Origin: Rhodoferax sp. BLA1
GTDB taxonomy: Bacteria > Pseudomonadota > Gammaproteobacteria > Burkholderiales > Burkholderiaceae_C
Reading direction: 5' to 3'
Assembly: GCF_013416775.1 (NCBI RefSeq)
Contig: NZ_SZVI01000010.1
Coordinates: forward strand, 62,001-126,000
Length of the DNA: 64,000 nt
Every line of letters starts with the position of its first letter. Position 1 is the first letter of the stretch. The notes under the pieces were generated by a model. It did no database searches. It was given only the letters and a program-made list of their open reading frames with translations, and had not been told where the DNA came from. A program made the position numbers and the translations under genes. This document shows positions 9,002-18,128 of this stretch, piece by piece.

Positions 9002-9805
9002 ATGTCGACGCACCATCTGGCCGACATGCGGGCCAGGATGGCGACCAATGTCTTGGCGCCATCCGAATCCACGCCGCTCACCGGCCGCATCCACTCTTTG
9101 GAGAGTGGTGGCATGGTGGACGGCCCGGGCATCCGATTTGTGGTGTTCACGCAGGGCTGCCCGCTGCGCTGCCTGTACTGCCACAACCCGGACACCCAGG
9201 CCCTGCGTGACGGGCGGGAAATCAGCGTGGATGCGCTGATGTCAGAGATCACCAAGTACCGCTCTTACATGAAGTTCACCGGCGGTGGGGTCACCCTCAC
9301 CGGGGGTGAGCCGCTGATCCAGCGCGACTTCACGCGCGAGGTGTTTCGCCGCTGCCAGGAGTTGGGCATCCACACCACCCTGGACACCTCGGGCTTTGCC
9401 CACCAGACGGTGGCAGCTGACGTGGTGCAATATGTGGACCTGGTGATGTTGTGCATCAAGGCTTTTGATCCCGACACCCACACCCGGCTGACCGGTGTGC
9501 CACGTGAACCCTCGCTGCGTTTTGCCGAGTATTTGCAAAGCATCAACAAGAAGACCTGGATCCGCTTTGTGCTGGTGCCCGGTGTCACCGACTCGGCCGC
9601 CAATGTGGAAGGCCTGGCCCAGTTTTTGGCGCCCATGACCAACATCGAAAAGGTGGAAATCCTGCCGTTTCACAAGATGGGTGAGTACAAATGGGAGCGT
9701 ATGGGTTTTGACTACGAGCTCAAGGACACACCATCACCCAGCGCCGCTCAGGTGCAACAGGTGGTGGAAACTTTTCGCAAGTACAACTTGACGGTGGACG
9801 TCTAG
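9002..9805 (+). CDS. pflA: Pyruvate formate-lyase activating enzyme (radical SAM)
   Basis: Uses S-adenosylmethionine and a 4Fe-4S cluster to put the glycyl radical on PflB. The cluster motif CPLRCLYC (C-x3-C-x2-C) lies near residue 60, after GMVDGPGIRFVVFTQG, and TGGGVTLTGGEPL follows; all are typical of PflA. About 267 residues from the ATG at 9002 (GGGGCGG upstream); a TTG one codon earlier and an ATG at 9038 are alternative starts, and the N-terminal extension is somewhat longer than in E. coli. The gene begins 12 bases after the pflB stop, so the two are co-transcribed. Confidence 0.95.
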   Translation: MSTHHLADMRARMATNVLAPSESTPLTGRIHSLESGGMVDGPGIRFVVFTQGCPLRCLYCHNPDTQALRDGREISVDALMSEITKYRSYMKFTGGGVTLTGGEPLIQRDFTREVFRRCQELGIHTTLDTSGFAHQTVAADVVQYVDLVMLCIKAFDPDTHTRLTGVPREPSLRFAEYLQSINKKTWIRFVLVPGVTDSAANVEGLAQFLAPMTNIEKVEILPFHKMGEYKWERMGFDYELKDTPSPSAAQVQQVVETFRKYNLTVDV

Positions 9806-9815
9806 AAAGATAGCC

Positions 9816-10283
9816 ATGACGACGATGAAGCTGGGGCCCGCTGCGGCATTGATGAAACGGCGGCTTACCACCGTCACACCGTATGAGACCGTGCTCACTG
9901 CGGCTGACCGCATGGTGCAGGCCAATCTGGGTGCGCTGCTGGTGGTGGACAACGACCGCCTGGTCGGCATCTTGTCGGAGCGCGACATCTTGCAGCGTGT
10001 GGTCGCACGCCGTCGCGACCCCGAGAGCACCACCGTGAGCATGGTGCTGACCCCCAACCCGGTGGCTGTGACCGAAGACACCCCGCTGGAGGAATGTATC
10101 CAGATCATCCGCACACGTGGCTTTCGCCACCTGCCAGTGATCAATGCTTACCGCCACCCGTTGGGCGTGATTTATTCACGTGACCTGTTGCAACACATGC
10201 TGAACCTGATCGAAGACTCTTTTCACCAGGAAGGCAACTTGGCCGACATCCTGGGACCGCAAAAAAACAAGGATATGGCATGA
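9816..10283 (+). CDS. CBS-pair domain protein
   Basis: 155 residues made almost wholly of two CBS domains (about 10-65 and 75-135), the first ending GILSERDILQRVV and the second GVIYSRDLLQHM. CBS pairs bind adenine nucleotides or SAM and usually regulate a partner protein. The gene lies 10 bases after pflA and overlaps the transporter gene by the ATGA tetranucleotide, so it belongs to the pfl operon. A likely role is energy- or SAM-dependent control of PFL activation or of the transporter, but this is only inferred from context. Confidence 0.85.
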   Translation: MTTMKLGPAAALMKRRLTTVTPYETVLTAADRMVQANLGALLVVDNDRLVGILSERDILQRVVARRRDPESTTVSMVLTPNPVAVTEDTPLEECIQIIRTRGFRHLPVINAYRHPLGVIYSRDLLQHMLNLIEDSFHQEGNLADILGPQKNKDMA

Positions 10284-11515
10284 ACCGTTGGTGGATGGCC
10301 GTGCTCGGCACGGCTTTGCAGATGTGTATTGGCACGGTCTACGCCTGGAGTTATTTCCAAAACCCGCTGATCGAGGCCTACGGCTGGAGCAACACCCAGG
10401 TGGCCTGGGTGTTCAGCACCACCATCCTGTTCTTGAGCCTGGGCGCCGCTATCGGTGGCAACAAGTTGCCCGTTTATGGCCCGCGCAAATTGGCGGTGCT
10501 GGGCATTGTGCTGTTTGGCAGCGGTTACCTGCTGGGGGCACTGGCGTTGTACTTCAAGTCCTTGCCGTTTTTGTACCTGGGTTATGGCGTGATTGGTGGC
10601 ACCGGCATCGGGCTGGCCTATGTGCCTCCGGTGGCCACCGTGGCCAAATGGTTCCCGGACAAAAAAGGCCTGGCCACCGGCATGGTCATCATGGGTTTTG
10701 GCTTGGGTGCCATGATCATGTCCAAGTTGATCGCCCCCATGTTGCTGCAACTGTTGGACCACAGTTTTCCGCTGGTGTTTGCGGTGCTGGGTGTGGCCTT
10801 TTTGCTGCTGGCCACACCGATTGCCTGGGCCTTGCAAGACCCACCGAGTGGCAGCACCCAGGGCGGTGGTTACGGCTCGGGCGAGGGTGAGGTGCAGTTT
10901 GCCAGCACCCGCGCTTTGTTGACCTCGCGCCGGTTTGCCACCATGTGGTTGCTGATGTTCTGCAACACCGTGGCGGGCATCATGTTCATCGGTTTTCAGT
11001 CACCCATGGTGCAGGAGTTGTGGCAACGCCAGGACGCCAGCTTGACACCCGAGCAGCTGGCCAGTTATGGCGCCACCTTGATTGCGTTCAGCGCGCTGTT
11101 TAACGGTGTCGGGCGTTTTGCCTGGGGCAGCCTGTCTGACAAGCTGGGCCGTGTCAGCGCGTTTCGCATCATGCTGCTGAGCCAGTTTGCCGCGTTCCTG
11201 ACGCTGGGTTTTGTGCAAAGCCCCTGGGTGTTTGGCGTGCTGGTGTGTTACATCTTGCTGTGTTACGGCGGCGGTTTTGGCACCATCCCGGCCTTTGTGT
11301 CAGACACCTTTGGCGCGAAGAAAATGGCCACTGCCTACGGCGCCATCCTGACCACCTGGGGTTCAGCCGGTATTGTGGGCCCGCAACTGGTGGCCTGGCT
11401 GCGCGACAACTACCCGGACAACGCCTCCACCTACGCGTTCTACGTGGGCGCCGCATTTTTGCTGGCTGGTTTCCTGGTGTCTTTGGGCCTGCGCAACTCG
11501 GTCAAGAAGGGCTGA
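10280..11515 (+). CDS. MFS transporter, oxalate:formate antiporter (OFA) family
   Basis: 411 residues with about 12 membrane segments and the OFA family N-terminus (WWMAVLGTALQMCIGTVYAWS), which resembles OxlT and related monocarboxylate carriers. The central loop is near residues 200-215. The gene overlaps the CBS gene by four bases (ATGA), so it is the last gene of the pfl operon. The context suggests it moves formate, either exporting the PFL product or exchanging it for another acid, and so may stand in for the missing FocA channel. OFA members also carry lactate or pyruvate, so the substrate is uncertain. Confidence 0.85.
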   Translation: MNRWWMAVLGTALQMCIGTVYAWSYFQNPLIEAYGWSNTQVAWVFSTTILFLSLGAAIGGNKLPVYGPRKLAVLGIVLFGSGYLLGALALYFKSLPFLYLGYGVIGGTGIGLAYVPPVATVAKWFPDKKGLATGMVIMGFGLGAMIMSKLIAPMLLQLLDHSFPLVFAVLGVAFLLLATPIAWALQDPPSGSTQGGGYGSGEGEVQFASTRALLTSRRFATMWLLMFCNTVAGIMFIGFQSPMVQELWQRQDASLTPEQLASYGATLIAFSALFNGVGRFAWGSLSDKLGRVSAFRIMLLSQFAAFLTLGFVQSPWVFGVLVCYILLCYGGGFGTIPAFVSDTFGAKKMATAYGAILTTWGSAGIVGPQLVAWLRDNYPDNASTYAFYVGAAFLLAGFLVSLGLRNSVKKG

Positions 11516-11533
11516 GGTTTGCCGAGGGTTACA

Positions 11534-11594
11534 GGCATTTTTGGCCTGTAGCCCTTTTTGAATAAGGGTGGGTAGCTACTTTTGTTGTAGCTAC
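11534..11594 (+). repeat. Dispersed stem repeat after the pfl operon
   Basis: GGCATTTTTGGCCTGTAGCCC, a TTTTTGAATAAGGG stem half, then GGTAGCTAC and a second GTAGCTAC. It lies 18 bases after the transporter stop codon and is the only obvious terminator-like structure for the operon. Confidence 0.75.
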
Positions 11595-11802
11595 TGTTGG
11601 GGGTAAACACCTCAGAGCGAAAGCCGGTCTCAGACCTTTGCCTGTTGACGCCGACCCAACGCTGCCCTCCATACATTTGAATGACCCATCCTAAAGCGGA
11701 CGACCGATCTGCTTCAAATGGGCTCAGTCTCAACGGTCTGCAGGTGTTTCTTCACTGTGTCGTGCGCCAGGCCTGCACGCCTGGTGATCGAACAAATATT
11801 GG

Positions 11803-12489
11803 TTACGGGGTTGGAAATCGCCACGGCGATTGGCCTTCAAACCAAGTCGGTACCTTGTCCATCACCTGCAAATACGCCTTGGACGTTTCAAACGCCGTCA
11901 GCCAGGCGCCAAGCGCGGACCACGGCTGGCTGGCAAACCAGGATAGATCGGTGTGCGCAAACTGGCGCACAAAAGGCGCGATGGCCGCATCGGCCAGACC
12001 GAAGTGCGCGCCGTGCAGAAAACGCTGGGTCGCCAGCAGATCATTGAGCTTTTGCAAAAACACGGCGCCCTCGGCGCGATCACCTAGGCCATCTGGCAGA
12101 GCGTAGCGGTTAGGGTATTTGTAGCGGTCGAGATGCACTTTGAAACTGCCGTCGCACTGGGCAATGAGGGCGAGCGTGGCGCTGAGATCCTGTGCGGATG
12201 AGGGGAGCCACTGCCACGGATCACTTTGGCGTAGGGCATACAGCATGATGTCCAGACTTTGCTCCAGGACGGCACCGTTTGGCAACACCAGAACAGGCAC
12301 CGTGCCTTTGGGCGAAGCCAACAGCAGCGCGGCAGGCTTGTGTGCGAGCACCACCTCGCGCAGCTCGCACACCATGCCGCTGGCCACCAGCGCCAAACGG
12401 GCACGCATGGCGTAGGGGCAACGCCGAAACGAATACAGAACGGGCAGTGGCAACAGTGGCTGTGCTGTCGTTGCCCCCGATGGTGCCAT
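11803..12489 (-). CDS. Glutathione S-transferase family protein
   Basis: 228 residues. The N-terminal thioredoxin fold carries YSFRRCPYAMRARLAL, the glutaredoxin-like CPYAMR active site of cysteine-type GSTs, then KGTVPVLVLPNG with the cis-proline and LEQSLDIM for the glutathione gamma-glutamyl contact. The C-terminal half is helical (FGLADAAIAPFVRQ). It probably does thiol transfer or deglutathionylation rather than classic conjugation, but no substrate can be named. Its ATG overlaps the trhO stop by one base (TGATG), so the two form an operon. The surrounding frame on the plus strand is shadow. Confidence 0.9.
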   Translation of the reverse strand: MAPSGATTAQPLLPLPVLYSFRRCPYAMRARLALVASGMVCELREVVLAHKPAALLLASPKGTVPVLVLPNGAVLEQSLDIMLYALRQSDPWQWLPSSAQDLSATLALIAQCDGSFKVHLDRYKYPNRYALPDGLGDRAEGAVFLQKLNDLLATQRFLHGAHFGLADAAIAPFVRQFAHTDLSWFASQPWSALGAWLTAFETSKAYLQVMDKVPTWFEGQSPWRFPTP

Positions 12490-13493
12490 CAGTCAGCGGC
12501 TCTGGTTTGGGAACAGTCGCTGGCGACGTCGGATGGGAGAGGTTTGTCGAGCAGGGGTGGCGTGGTTTCGCCAATGTGCGTGTCCCCGCGTGCTTTGGCC
12601 AGAACCCATTGGCGCTGGCGTTCCCGGGCCCGGCTCTTTTGGACATCGCTTGTGCTGGCATGGCAGCGCGGGCAGCTCACACCCAGTTCAAACAAGGGCG
12701 ACTCCTGCGCGCCGTCCGCCAGTGGCATGCGGCAACCCCGGCACAGCTTGTGGGTGCCCGGTGTCAGGCCGTGGTCTACCGACACGCGCTCGTCAAATAC
12801 AAAACAAGTACCTTCCCAGAGGCTTTCCTCTGGCGGCACAGTTTCCAGGTATTTGAGGATGCCGCCTTCGAGGTGGTAGACCTCGTCATAACCTTGGGAG
12901 CGCAGGTACGCGGTGGACTTTTCGCAGCGGATACCCCCGGTGCAAAACATGGCCACTTTCGGCTTTTTGCCATCGGCTGTGGGGCGCAGTTGTTCCGCCT
13001 GTTCGGTCCAGGCGGGCAAGGCCGAAAACGTGCGGATCTGAGGGTCTATCGCGCCACGAAAGCTGCCAATGGCCACCTCGTAGTCATTGCGCGTGTCGAC
13101 CACCACCACATCGGGGTCGGCAATCAGCGCGTTCCAGTCCTGCGGCTTGACGTAAGTGCCAACGATGTGGGTGGGGTCTGTGCCAGGCACGCCCATGGTG
13201 ACGATTTCTTGCTTCAAACGCACCTTCATGCGGTGAAACGGCGCTGTCTCAGCGAACGACTCCTTGTGTTGCAGGTCGGCCAAGAGCGGGTCGCTGCGCA
13301 AATAGGCCAGCACCGCGTGCACATCGTCGGGCGCACCAGCAATGGTGCTGTTGATGCCCTCACGTGCCAAAAGAATGGTGCCCTTCACCTTGTGCTGCTC
13401 GCAAAACGCCAACAGGGGAGCCTTGCGGGATGCGTAGTCCGAGAGCGTGACGAATTTGTAGAAAGCGGCGGTGAGATAAGTGGTGGTCGGCAT
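12489..13493 (-). CDS. trhO: tRNA uridine(34) hydroxylase, rhodanese-type
   Basis: 334 residues; matches the YceA/TrhO family, which makes 5-hydroxyuridine at tRNA wobble position 34 in an oxygen-dependent reaction. An N-terminal acylphosphatase-like region contains GTILLAREGINSTIAG, and the rhodanese domain carries DTRNDYEVAIGSF and the active loop FCTGGIRCEKS. A C-terminal extension with C-x2-C pairs (CRGC, CPRC) suggests a zinc ribbon. It is the first gene of a two-gene operon with the GST. The ATG at 13493 fits family starts (TTYLTAAFYKFV). Confidence 0.93.
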   Translation of the reverse strand: MPTTTYLTAAFYKFVTLSDYASRKAPLLAFCEQHKVKGTILLAREGINSTIAGAPDDVHAVLAYLRSDPLLADLQHKESFAETAPFHRMKVRLKQEIVTMGVPGTDPTHIVGTYVKPQDWNALIADPDVVVVDTRNDYEVAIGSFRGAIDPQIRTFSALPAWTEQAEQLRPTADGKKPKVAMFCTGGIRCEKSTAYLRSQGYDEVYHLEGGILKYLETVPPEESLWEGTCFVFDERVSVDHGLTPGTHKLCRGCRMPLADGAQESPLFELGVSCPRCHASTSDVQKSRARERQRQWVLAKARGDTHIGETTPPLLDKPLPSDVASDCSQTRAAD

Positions 13494-13854
13494 GGGTGCA
13501 CTTTAAAAGATGGCAATTTGCGCATGGGGACTCGTCGTTTGTGATGTCACAAGCCCATGCCCTGGTTGTCCTTACGCGCATGAAACTCCGAGTACCTGAA
13601 TGCTTTGTAGGAGGCAAAGTGTGTCCTTGAACAGATCAGTTCCCCAACAATTGATGGCCGGGATTGAATCACAGTTACATGCCGCTGGCGACAACAGTCT
13701 AAAGCGGGCAATCAGAGTCGCTCGAATGAACGGCAGGCATGTGGCAGGCAGATCAGCAAACTGTGGGCCCGTATCCAGCCTGAAACGGGCACTCAATTTA
13801 CAGCATGACCGAACAGTGGGCACGTTCTTCCAATTTGTCGTTCATTTTGGGCAA
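13494..13854. other. Intergenic region, no gene recognised
   Basis: About 360 bases between trhO and the exonuclease gene. Short ORFs on both strands show no recognisable domain. The stretch 13690-13800 (around CTAAAGCGGGCAATCAGA) has the look of degenerate, non-coding relic sequence often seen between genes in this family, but I cannot name a parent element. Confidence 0.4.
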
Positions 13855-14643
13855 CTATTCACCGCGGGACACGCCCGAATGCTGTGACAACATCTTCCAG
13901 GTCAGTCCGAGCGGCACATCGGTCTTGAACGACACTAATTTCCTGGACAGCCTTGCCATCTCAACACCTTTGCGCAGATTGGCGCCAACTTGGCCTGTGA
14001 CTTTGTCAGCATTTGAGATCACCCGTTCAAGATGGCCGTTGATACGAAGCAGTTCTGCGGCGGTCTTGGCTCCGACCTTGCTCACACCCGGCACACCGTC
14101 CACAGCATCACCCATCAGGGCCAGCAGATCGCCCATCTGGGATGGCTTGACACCAAATTTCGCAATCACATAAGCCTGGTCACGCCAAAGGCCCTTGAAG
14201 TGATCATAGATACAGACTTGGTCACTGAGCAGCTGCAAGAAGTCCTTGTCGGTCGACAAAATAGTCACCTGGTCCGGGCTGGCCAGACACCATTTCTCCA
14301 CCAAGGTGGCAATGGCATCATCCGCTTCGATACCCTCAATGGCAATCCAGTGCAAACCCAAGTGTTGGAGTTCCTGTTTGATGGTCTGCAAGCCCTCTCG
14401 CAACAGAGATGGCATGGGTTTCCTGTTGGCTTGGTAGGGTGCATAGAGTTCATGCTTCCAGGTTCGACCGCCATGGTCAAACACCGCCACAGCATGGCTG
14501 GGGCGGTGCGTCTTGAGGGCGCGCTTGAATGACGCCAGGCTGGAGGTGATGGTGTCCGCCACCTTGACCTCACTGTCTTCCCCGGGAACCGCCTCGTGGA
14601 TGCGCCGGATGATGTTCAACGCGTCAATGATCAGAAGCGGCAT
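13855..14643 (-). CDS. xni: Flap endonuclease Xni-like 5'-3' exonuclease
   Basis: 262 residues from the ATG at 14643. It matches the 5'-3' exonuclease family related to the N-terminal domain of DNA polymerase I and to E. coli Xni (251 residues). Metal-binding motifs are visible: LLIIDALNIIRR at the start, AVFDHGG near residue 55, GIEADDAIATL near 110 and LSTDKDFLQLL near 135, followed by the helix-hairpin-helix DAVDGVPGVSKVGAKTAAELL. The frame continues upstream of 14643, but that part is shadow of the neighbouring helicase gene, so I chose the ATG that starts the conserved fold. It lies 49 bases downstream of the helicase gene, same strand. Confidence 0.9.
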   Translation of the reverse strand: MPLLIIDALNIIRRIHEAVPGEDSEVKVADTITSSLASFKRALKTHRPSHAVAVFDHGGRTWKHELYAPYQANRKPMPSLLREGLQTIKQELQHLGLHWIAIEGIEADDAIATLVEKWCLASPDQVTILSTDKDFLQLLSDQVCIYDHFKGLWRDQAYVIAKFGVKPSQMGDLLALMGDAVDGVPGVSKVGAKTAAELLRINGHLERVISNADKVTGQVGANLRKGVEMARLSRKLVSFKTDVPLGLTWKMLSQHSGVSRGE

Positions 14644-14692
14644 CTTGTGTGCAAGCTTTTTGAAAACATTCTCATGGTGTGAAGTGTAGGTA

Positions 14693-17446
14693 TCAAGCCC
14701 GACGCCCGCTGCGCCCCCAGCGCCGCGCAGCTTCTTCTGGCGTTTGCGAAGTGGCCACCAAGAACCCCAGCGGTGATAACAAGGCCTGCAGATCGGCTTC
14801 GTCAAATTTGAGCGCACCCGCCGCATCGTGTCCCAGCACGCTGTTGGCCAGTGCCTGTTTGCGGGCCTGAAGTTCAAGCATGCGTTCCTCGATGCTGCCT
14901 TGCACCACCAGCTTGTACACGAATACCGGCTGGTGCTGGCCGATGCGGTGGGCGCGAGCGGTCGCTTGTTCCTCCACGGCGGGGTTCCACCAGGGATCCA
15001 AATGGATCACGGTATCGGCAGCAGTCAGGTTCAATCCGATGCCACCCGCCTTCAGGCTGAGCAACAGCACGGGTGCTTCTTGTGCCTGAAACCGCTGCAC
15101 CACGCTGCCACGTTCCTTTGCGGGTGTTTTTCCGGTCAGTTTGAGAAACGGCAACGACAGCATCTGCAGTTGTTCTGCAACCAAGTCCAGTAGCTCGGTG
15201 AACTGCGAGAACACCAGCACACGACGGCCTTCTTCCACCAGCGCGGGCAGTATGTCTACCAGCAGTTCCAGCTTGGCGCGCTCCATAGTTGGGCCTGCGT
15301 TGTTGCCTTTGACCAGATGCGGGTCGCAACAGACTTGGCGCAGCTTGAGCAGCGCATCCAGAATGCTGATCTGTGCGGCGTTGAAATCCTGGCGTTGCAG
15401 CACCCTGCGCACTTGTTTGTCGGCCGCTACGCGCACGCTCTCGTACAGCTCACGCTGTTGGCCCTGCAATTGCACCCACTTGATGATTTCCGTGCGAGGT
15501 GGCAGTTCGCTGGCCACGTCCTGCTTGCGCCGGCGCAGGATGAAGGGGCGCACGCGTTGCGCGAGCAAGGCGGCGCGCAGGGTTTCGCCGTTCTCTTCAA
15601 TCGGTTTGCGCCAGTTGGCTGCAAATTGGCGCGAGTCGCCCAAAAAGCCGGGCATGAGCCAGTCAAATTGCGCCCACAACTCGCCAAGATGGTTTTCCAT
15701 GGGGGTGCCGGTCAGGCACAGGCTGTGCCGGGTTTGCAATCGGCGCAGGGCGCGCGCGCTGCGACTACCGGCGTTCTTCACCATCTGCGCCTCGTCCAAA
15801 ATCACCAGGTGAAAGCACTGCGCAGCCAGCGCATCCACGTCGCGCCACAGCAGTGCGTAGGTGGTCAGCACCAGATCGTGATCAGACATGTGCGCAAACA
15901 AAGCCTCACGCTGCGGCCCTTGAAGGGTGAGCAGGCGCAGATCGGGAGCCATGCGCCCGCACTCGGCCTGCCAGTTGAAGATCAACGAGGTGGGAAGCAC
16001 CACCAGCACCGGTAGATCAAGTCGCCCCGCGTGCTTTTCTGTCAGCACATGGGCCAAGGCCTGGGCGGTTTTGCCCAGGCCCATATCGTCGGCCAGGATG
16101 CCCCCCAGGTTATGGGTACGCAAGTATTGCAACCAGGCCAGTCCCTCAAGTTGGTAGGGGCGTAGTTGCACTTGCAGGCCTTGCGGTGCCGTCACGGGTT
16201 GAGGTGTACCGATCGCCTTCAAGCGCTTGGCCAAGCTGATCAAGCCTGCCTCACCCTCCAGTTGCCAGGTGTTGTGCGGACCCACGCGGTGGGTGTCAAG
16301 CAGGCTGGCACGCAAGGCGTCGAGCCGACGTGCTTCCCAGGCACCCAAGTGCAGCGAGCTCTGGTGTTGGTTGCGTGTCGGGTCGGTCAGGAGATCGACC
16401 ATGGCGCCGATGATGGCTTTGAGGGGTGCGGCCGGGGCATCCATGCGCTTGCCACCCGGCGCGCGCAAGGACACGATCGCCAGGTCGTCAATGGCAGCAA
16501 GTTGCGTCGCGTTGAGCCAGCGGGCGTCGCGGCGCAGCAGGTCGGCCAGCATGGGGACCAGGTCCAGCGTCTGACCGTCGATCTCGATGCCCAGGCTCAA
16601 CAGCCAGGCCCCTTCACGCTCAGGGAGTTGCAGCTTGTCGACACCACGCGCGGGCTTGATCAGACGGCTGTCAAGTTCCCTGCCGCGTATTTCACCGGTC
16701 TCGGGGCTCACCACCAGCTTCCAGCGTTGCACCGGCACGCTTTCGTGGGCAAAGCCGGGCTGCACCACCACCGACCAGCCTTTGGCCTGCAGTTGAGGTA
16801 TCTGGTCGGCCCAGAAGTCGCCAAAGAACTCTTCTTGTGGCAGTGTCCATACCGCGCCCAGCACGGGTCTGTGAGCACGACTGCGCCATTGAAAGGCGTT
16901 TTCTGCCAAGGGGACAAAGCCCATCTCCCACACGAGGTCCATGGCATCGGCTTCGGCGGCCAGATTGCGCTGCATGTGCACCACCGGGCCGCCGGTGTCG
17001 AACAGTTCCACAGTGGCAGGCGCACGGTTGTTGAGGATGGAGGTGGGCGCGGGGGTTTGCCAGCGATCCCCAGCATCCGTCTGATAGGTCCAGTCGAACT
17101 GGGCCAGGGTCACACTGTCCCCACGCGGGCCGAGTTTGCCTTGGGGCTTGAGGCCGAGCAGCCCATGGCCACGGTCCAGCGTTTGCAAGCTAATGCGGGG
17201 GCGGAAGTGGCCGATGACGCTGTTGCCATCGGATGCCATCACAGGCGAAGGTTCAGCCGCAGCCGGCGGGTCCATGCGCAGGATGGCCATGACGCGACTT
17301 GCGTCTGCATCGGCCAGGGTAGGGAGCGTCTTTAAAGTGGCAGCATCTGCCTTGCGCCGCAGCGCGTGCACCCACATGGCGACGGTGCGATCAGGTGCGT
17401 CAGCGTGGGGAGGCAGGTTCTGTGGGCTGTGGCGAGAGGGAGGCAT
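14693..17446 (-). CDS. SNF2-family DEAD/DEAH ATPase
   Basis: 917 residues from the ATG at 17446; a TTG 13 codons upstream is the alternative. The C-terminal 500 residues form a Swi2/Snf2 motor: GGILADDMGLGKTAQAL (motif I), VVLPTSLIFNW (Ia), ILDEAQMVKN (II, DEAQ), SLCLTGTPMEN (III), then VLVFSQFTELLD, LLSLKAGGIGLNLTAAD (V) and ARAHRIGQHQPVFVYKLV (VI). The N-terminal 400 residues are not recognised and may hold an SNF2-associated bacterial domain. Such proteins translocate on double-stranded DNA and remodel bound proteins, including RNA polymerase in RapA. No R-M, phage-defence or DISARM-type partner lies nearby. The exonuclease follows after 49 bases, so a linked DNA-repair role is possible. 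Confidence 0.9.
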   Translation of the reverse strand: MPPSRHSPQNLPPHADAPDRTVAMWVHALRRKADAATLKTLPTLADADASRVMAILRMDPPAAAEPSPVMASDGNSVIGHFRPRISLQTLDRGHGLLGLKPQGKLGPRGDSVTLAQFDWTYQTDAGDRWQTPAPTSILNNRAPATVELFDTGGPVVHMQRNLAAEADAMDLVWEMGFVPLAENAFQWRSRAHRPVLGAVWTLPQEEFFGDFWADQIPQLQAKGWSVVVQPGFAHESVPVQRWKLVVSPETGEIRGRELDSRLIKPARGVDKLQLPEREGAWLLSLGIEIDGQTLDLVPMLADLLRRDARWLNATQLAAIDDLAIVSLRAPGGKRMDAPAAPLKAIIGAMVDLLTDPTRNQHQSSLHLGAWEARRLDALRASLLDTHRVGPHNTWQLEGEAGLISLAKRLKAIGTPQPVTAPQGLQVQLRPYQLEGLAWLQYLRTHNLGGILADDMGLGKTAQALAHVLTEKHAGRLDLPVLVVLPTSLIFNWQAECGRMAPDLRLLTLQGPQREALFAHMSDHDLVLTTYALLWRDVDALAAQCFHLVILDEAQMVKNAGSRSARALRRLQTRHSLCLTGTPMENHLGELWAQFDWLMPGFLGDSRQFAANWRKPIEENGETLRAALLAQRVRPFILRRRKQDVASELPPRTEIIKWVQLQGQQRELYESVRVAADKQVRRVLQRQDFNAAQISILDALLKLRQVCCDPHLVKGNNAGPTMERAKLELLVDILPALVEEGRRVLVFSQFTELLDLVAEQLQMLSLPFLKLTGKTPAKERGSVVQRFQAQEAPVLLLSLKAGGIGLNLTAADTVIHLDPWWNPAVEEQATARAHRIGQHQPVFVYKLVVQGSIEERMLELQARKQALANSVLGHDAAGALKFDEADLQALLSPLGFLVATSQTPEEAARRWGRSGRRA

Positions 17447-17775
17447 GCGGGAATTGTGCCGCGTGACGACGTCGCCTGAGGGCAAACGCCAAAGGGTTGA
17501 GGCCGACTCGCGTTTTCTTGTCAGTTTGTTGAATTTTTGTATTTGATGTCCGCTACCTGGCGTAGCGAACTTAACGCTGGATGTCGTGTCACAGCCTGAA
17601 GAAGACGGCCGCAGACACGGTCAACGCTCGCCAGCGCGTTTTTTCGTACTGTTCAGTTAATACCGGAACGAATGGTCAACCGTACCGACATATGGATGAG
17701 CGCTGCAAAATGGATCAGTCCTTTCAACGGATCGCCTAGTTATTTGACCGCAATCACTCGTCCGTAAATCGTATC
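17447..17775. other. Intergenic region left of the IS30 relic, no gene recognised
   Basis: About 330 bases upstream of the SNF2 gene. It must hold that gene's promoter. The right half may be further IS or rearrangement debris, since decayed transposase sequence begins just after it, but nothing can be identified in it. Confidence 0.4.
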
Positions 17776-17973
17776 TTGGCTGGTACTGGTGGCATACATC
17801 CAGCGCAGCGTTGTCGTTCCAAATTTGCGCTGAGCTTGGCCGAATGCGAAGAGATAACACGCGTATTCGCGACGAGACACTCAATCCGGCCAACTGCTTG
17901 CCAGCTTGAACGTGCTCCCTTAATCGTCTGCAGTTCGCGACCGTGTTCGGTTTGGCGGCCACTGATCTTCTAA
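17776..17973 (+). pseudogene. Relic of an IS30-family transposase, N-terminal part
   Basis: The plus-strand reading contains GGIHPAQRCRSKFALSLAEC, then EEITRVFATRHSIRPTACQ and LERAPLIV. This parallels the N-terminal helix-turn-helix of IS30-type transposases (ALTLAEREEISRGLAAG, then SIRAIARQLGRAPSTVSREI). Several consensus residues are lost, the frame stops after about 65 codons, and the DDE catalytic part is absent. I see no terminal inverted repeats. It is a decayed fragment, not an active element. Identification is by eye from motif order. Confidence 0.6.
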
Positions 17974-17981
17974 ATTGAACG

Positions 17982-18128
17982 GAGCTGCCGGAGATCGCCT
18001 TCGTTGCACTGGCCAATGGTCAAGCCTACGTAGGCGTTCGGGTCGAGCGTGCCGATACCTGGCGTGATAGGCTGTTGCAGGCGCTGAATTCGCCGGCCCC
18101 CATTTTTGTTGAAATCGAAGTCACCTGA
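17982..18128 (+). pseudogene. C-terminal relic of a thiamine-diphosphate-dependent enzyme
   Basis: 48 codons with no start, preceded in frame by a TGA at 17976 and ending in TGA at 18126. They read ELPEIAFVALANGQAYVGVR followed by VERADTWRDRLLQALNSPAP and IFVEIEV. This is the shape of the extreme C-terminus of acetolactate synthase, benzoylformate decarboxylase and related ThDP enzymes (F-x-x-L-A-x-x-x-G, V-x-x-A-D, L-x-x-A-L-x-x-x-x-P, V-E-V). The rest of that gene is missing and IS30 debris lies directly upstream. It ends 77 bases before the aldehyde dehydrogenase, so the two may once have been one pathway operon. Confidence 0.6.

Noticed and set aside
8111..9184. Minus-strand ORF of 357 codons across the pflB-pflA junction
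   Set aside because: Antisense to two conserved genes and crosses their boundary; no family signature.
12279..13544. Plus-strand ORF of 421 codons opposite trhO
   Set aside because: Shadow of trhO; composition is typical of antisense frames.
16166..17335. Plus-strand ORF of 389 codons opposite the SNF2 gene
   Set aside because: Shadow of a gene with all helicase motifs in the other strand.
14693..17446. Phage-defence system built around the SNF2 ATPase
   Set aside because: Neighbours are a flap exonuclease, TrhO and a GST on one side and IS debris on the other; no methylase, nuclease-effector or PLD gene is present.
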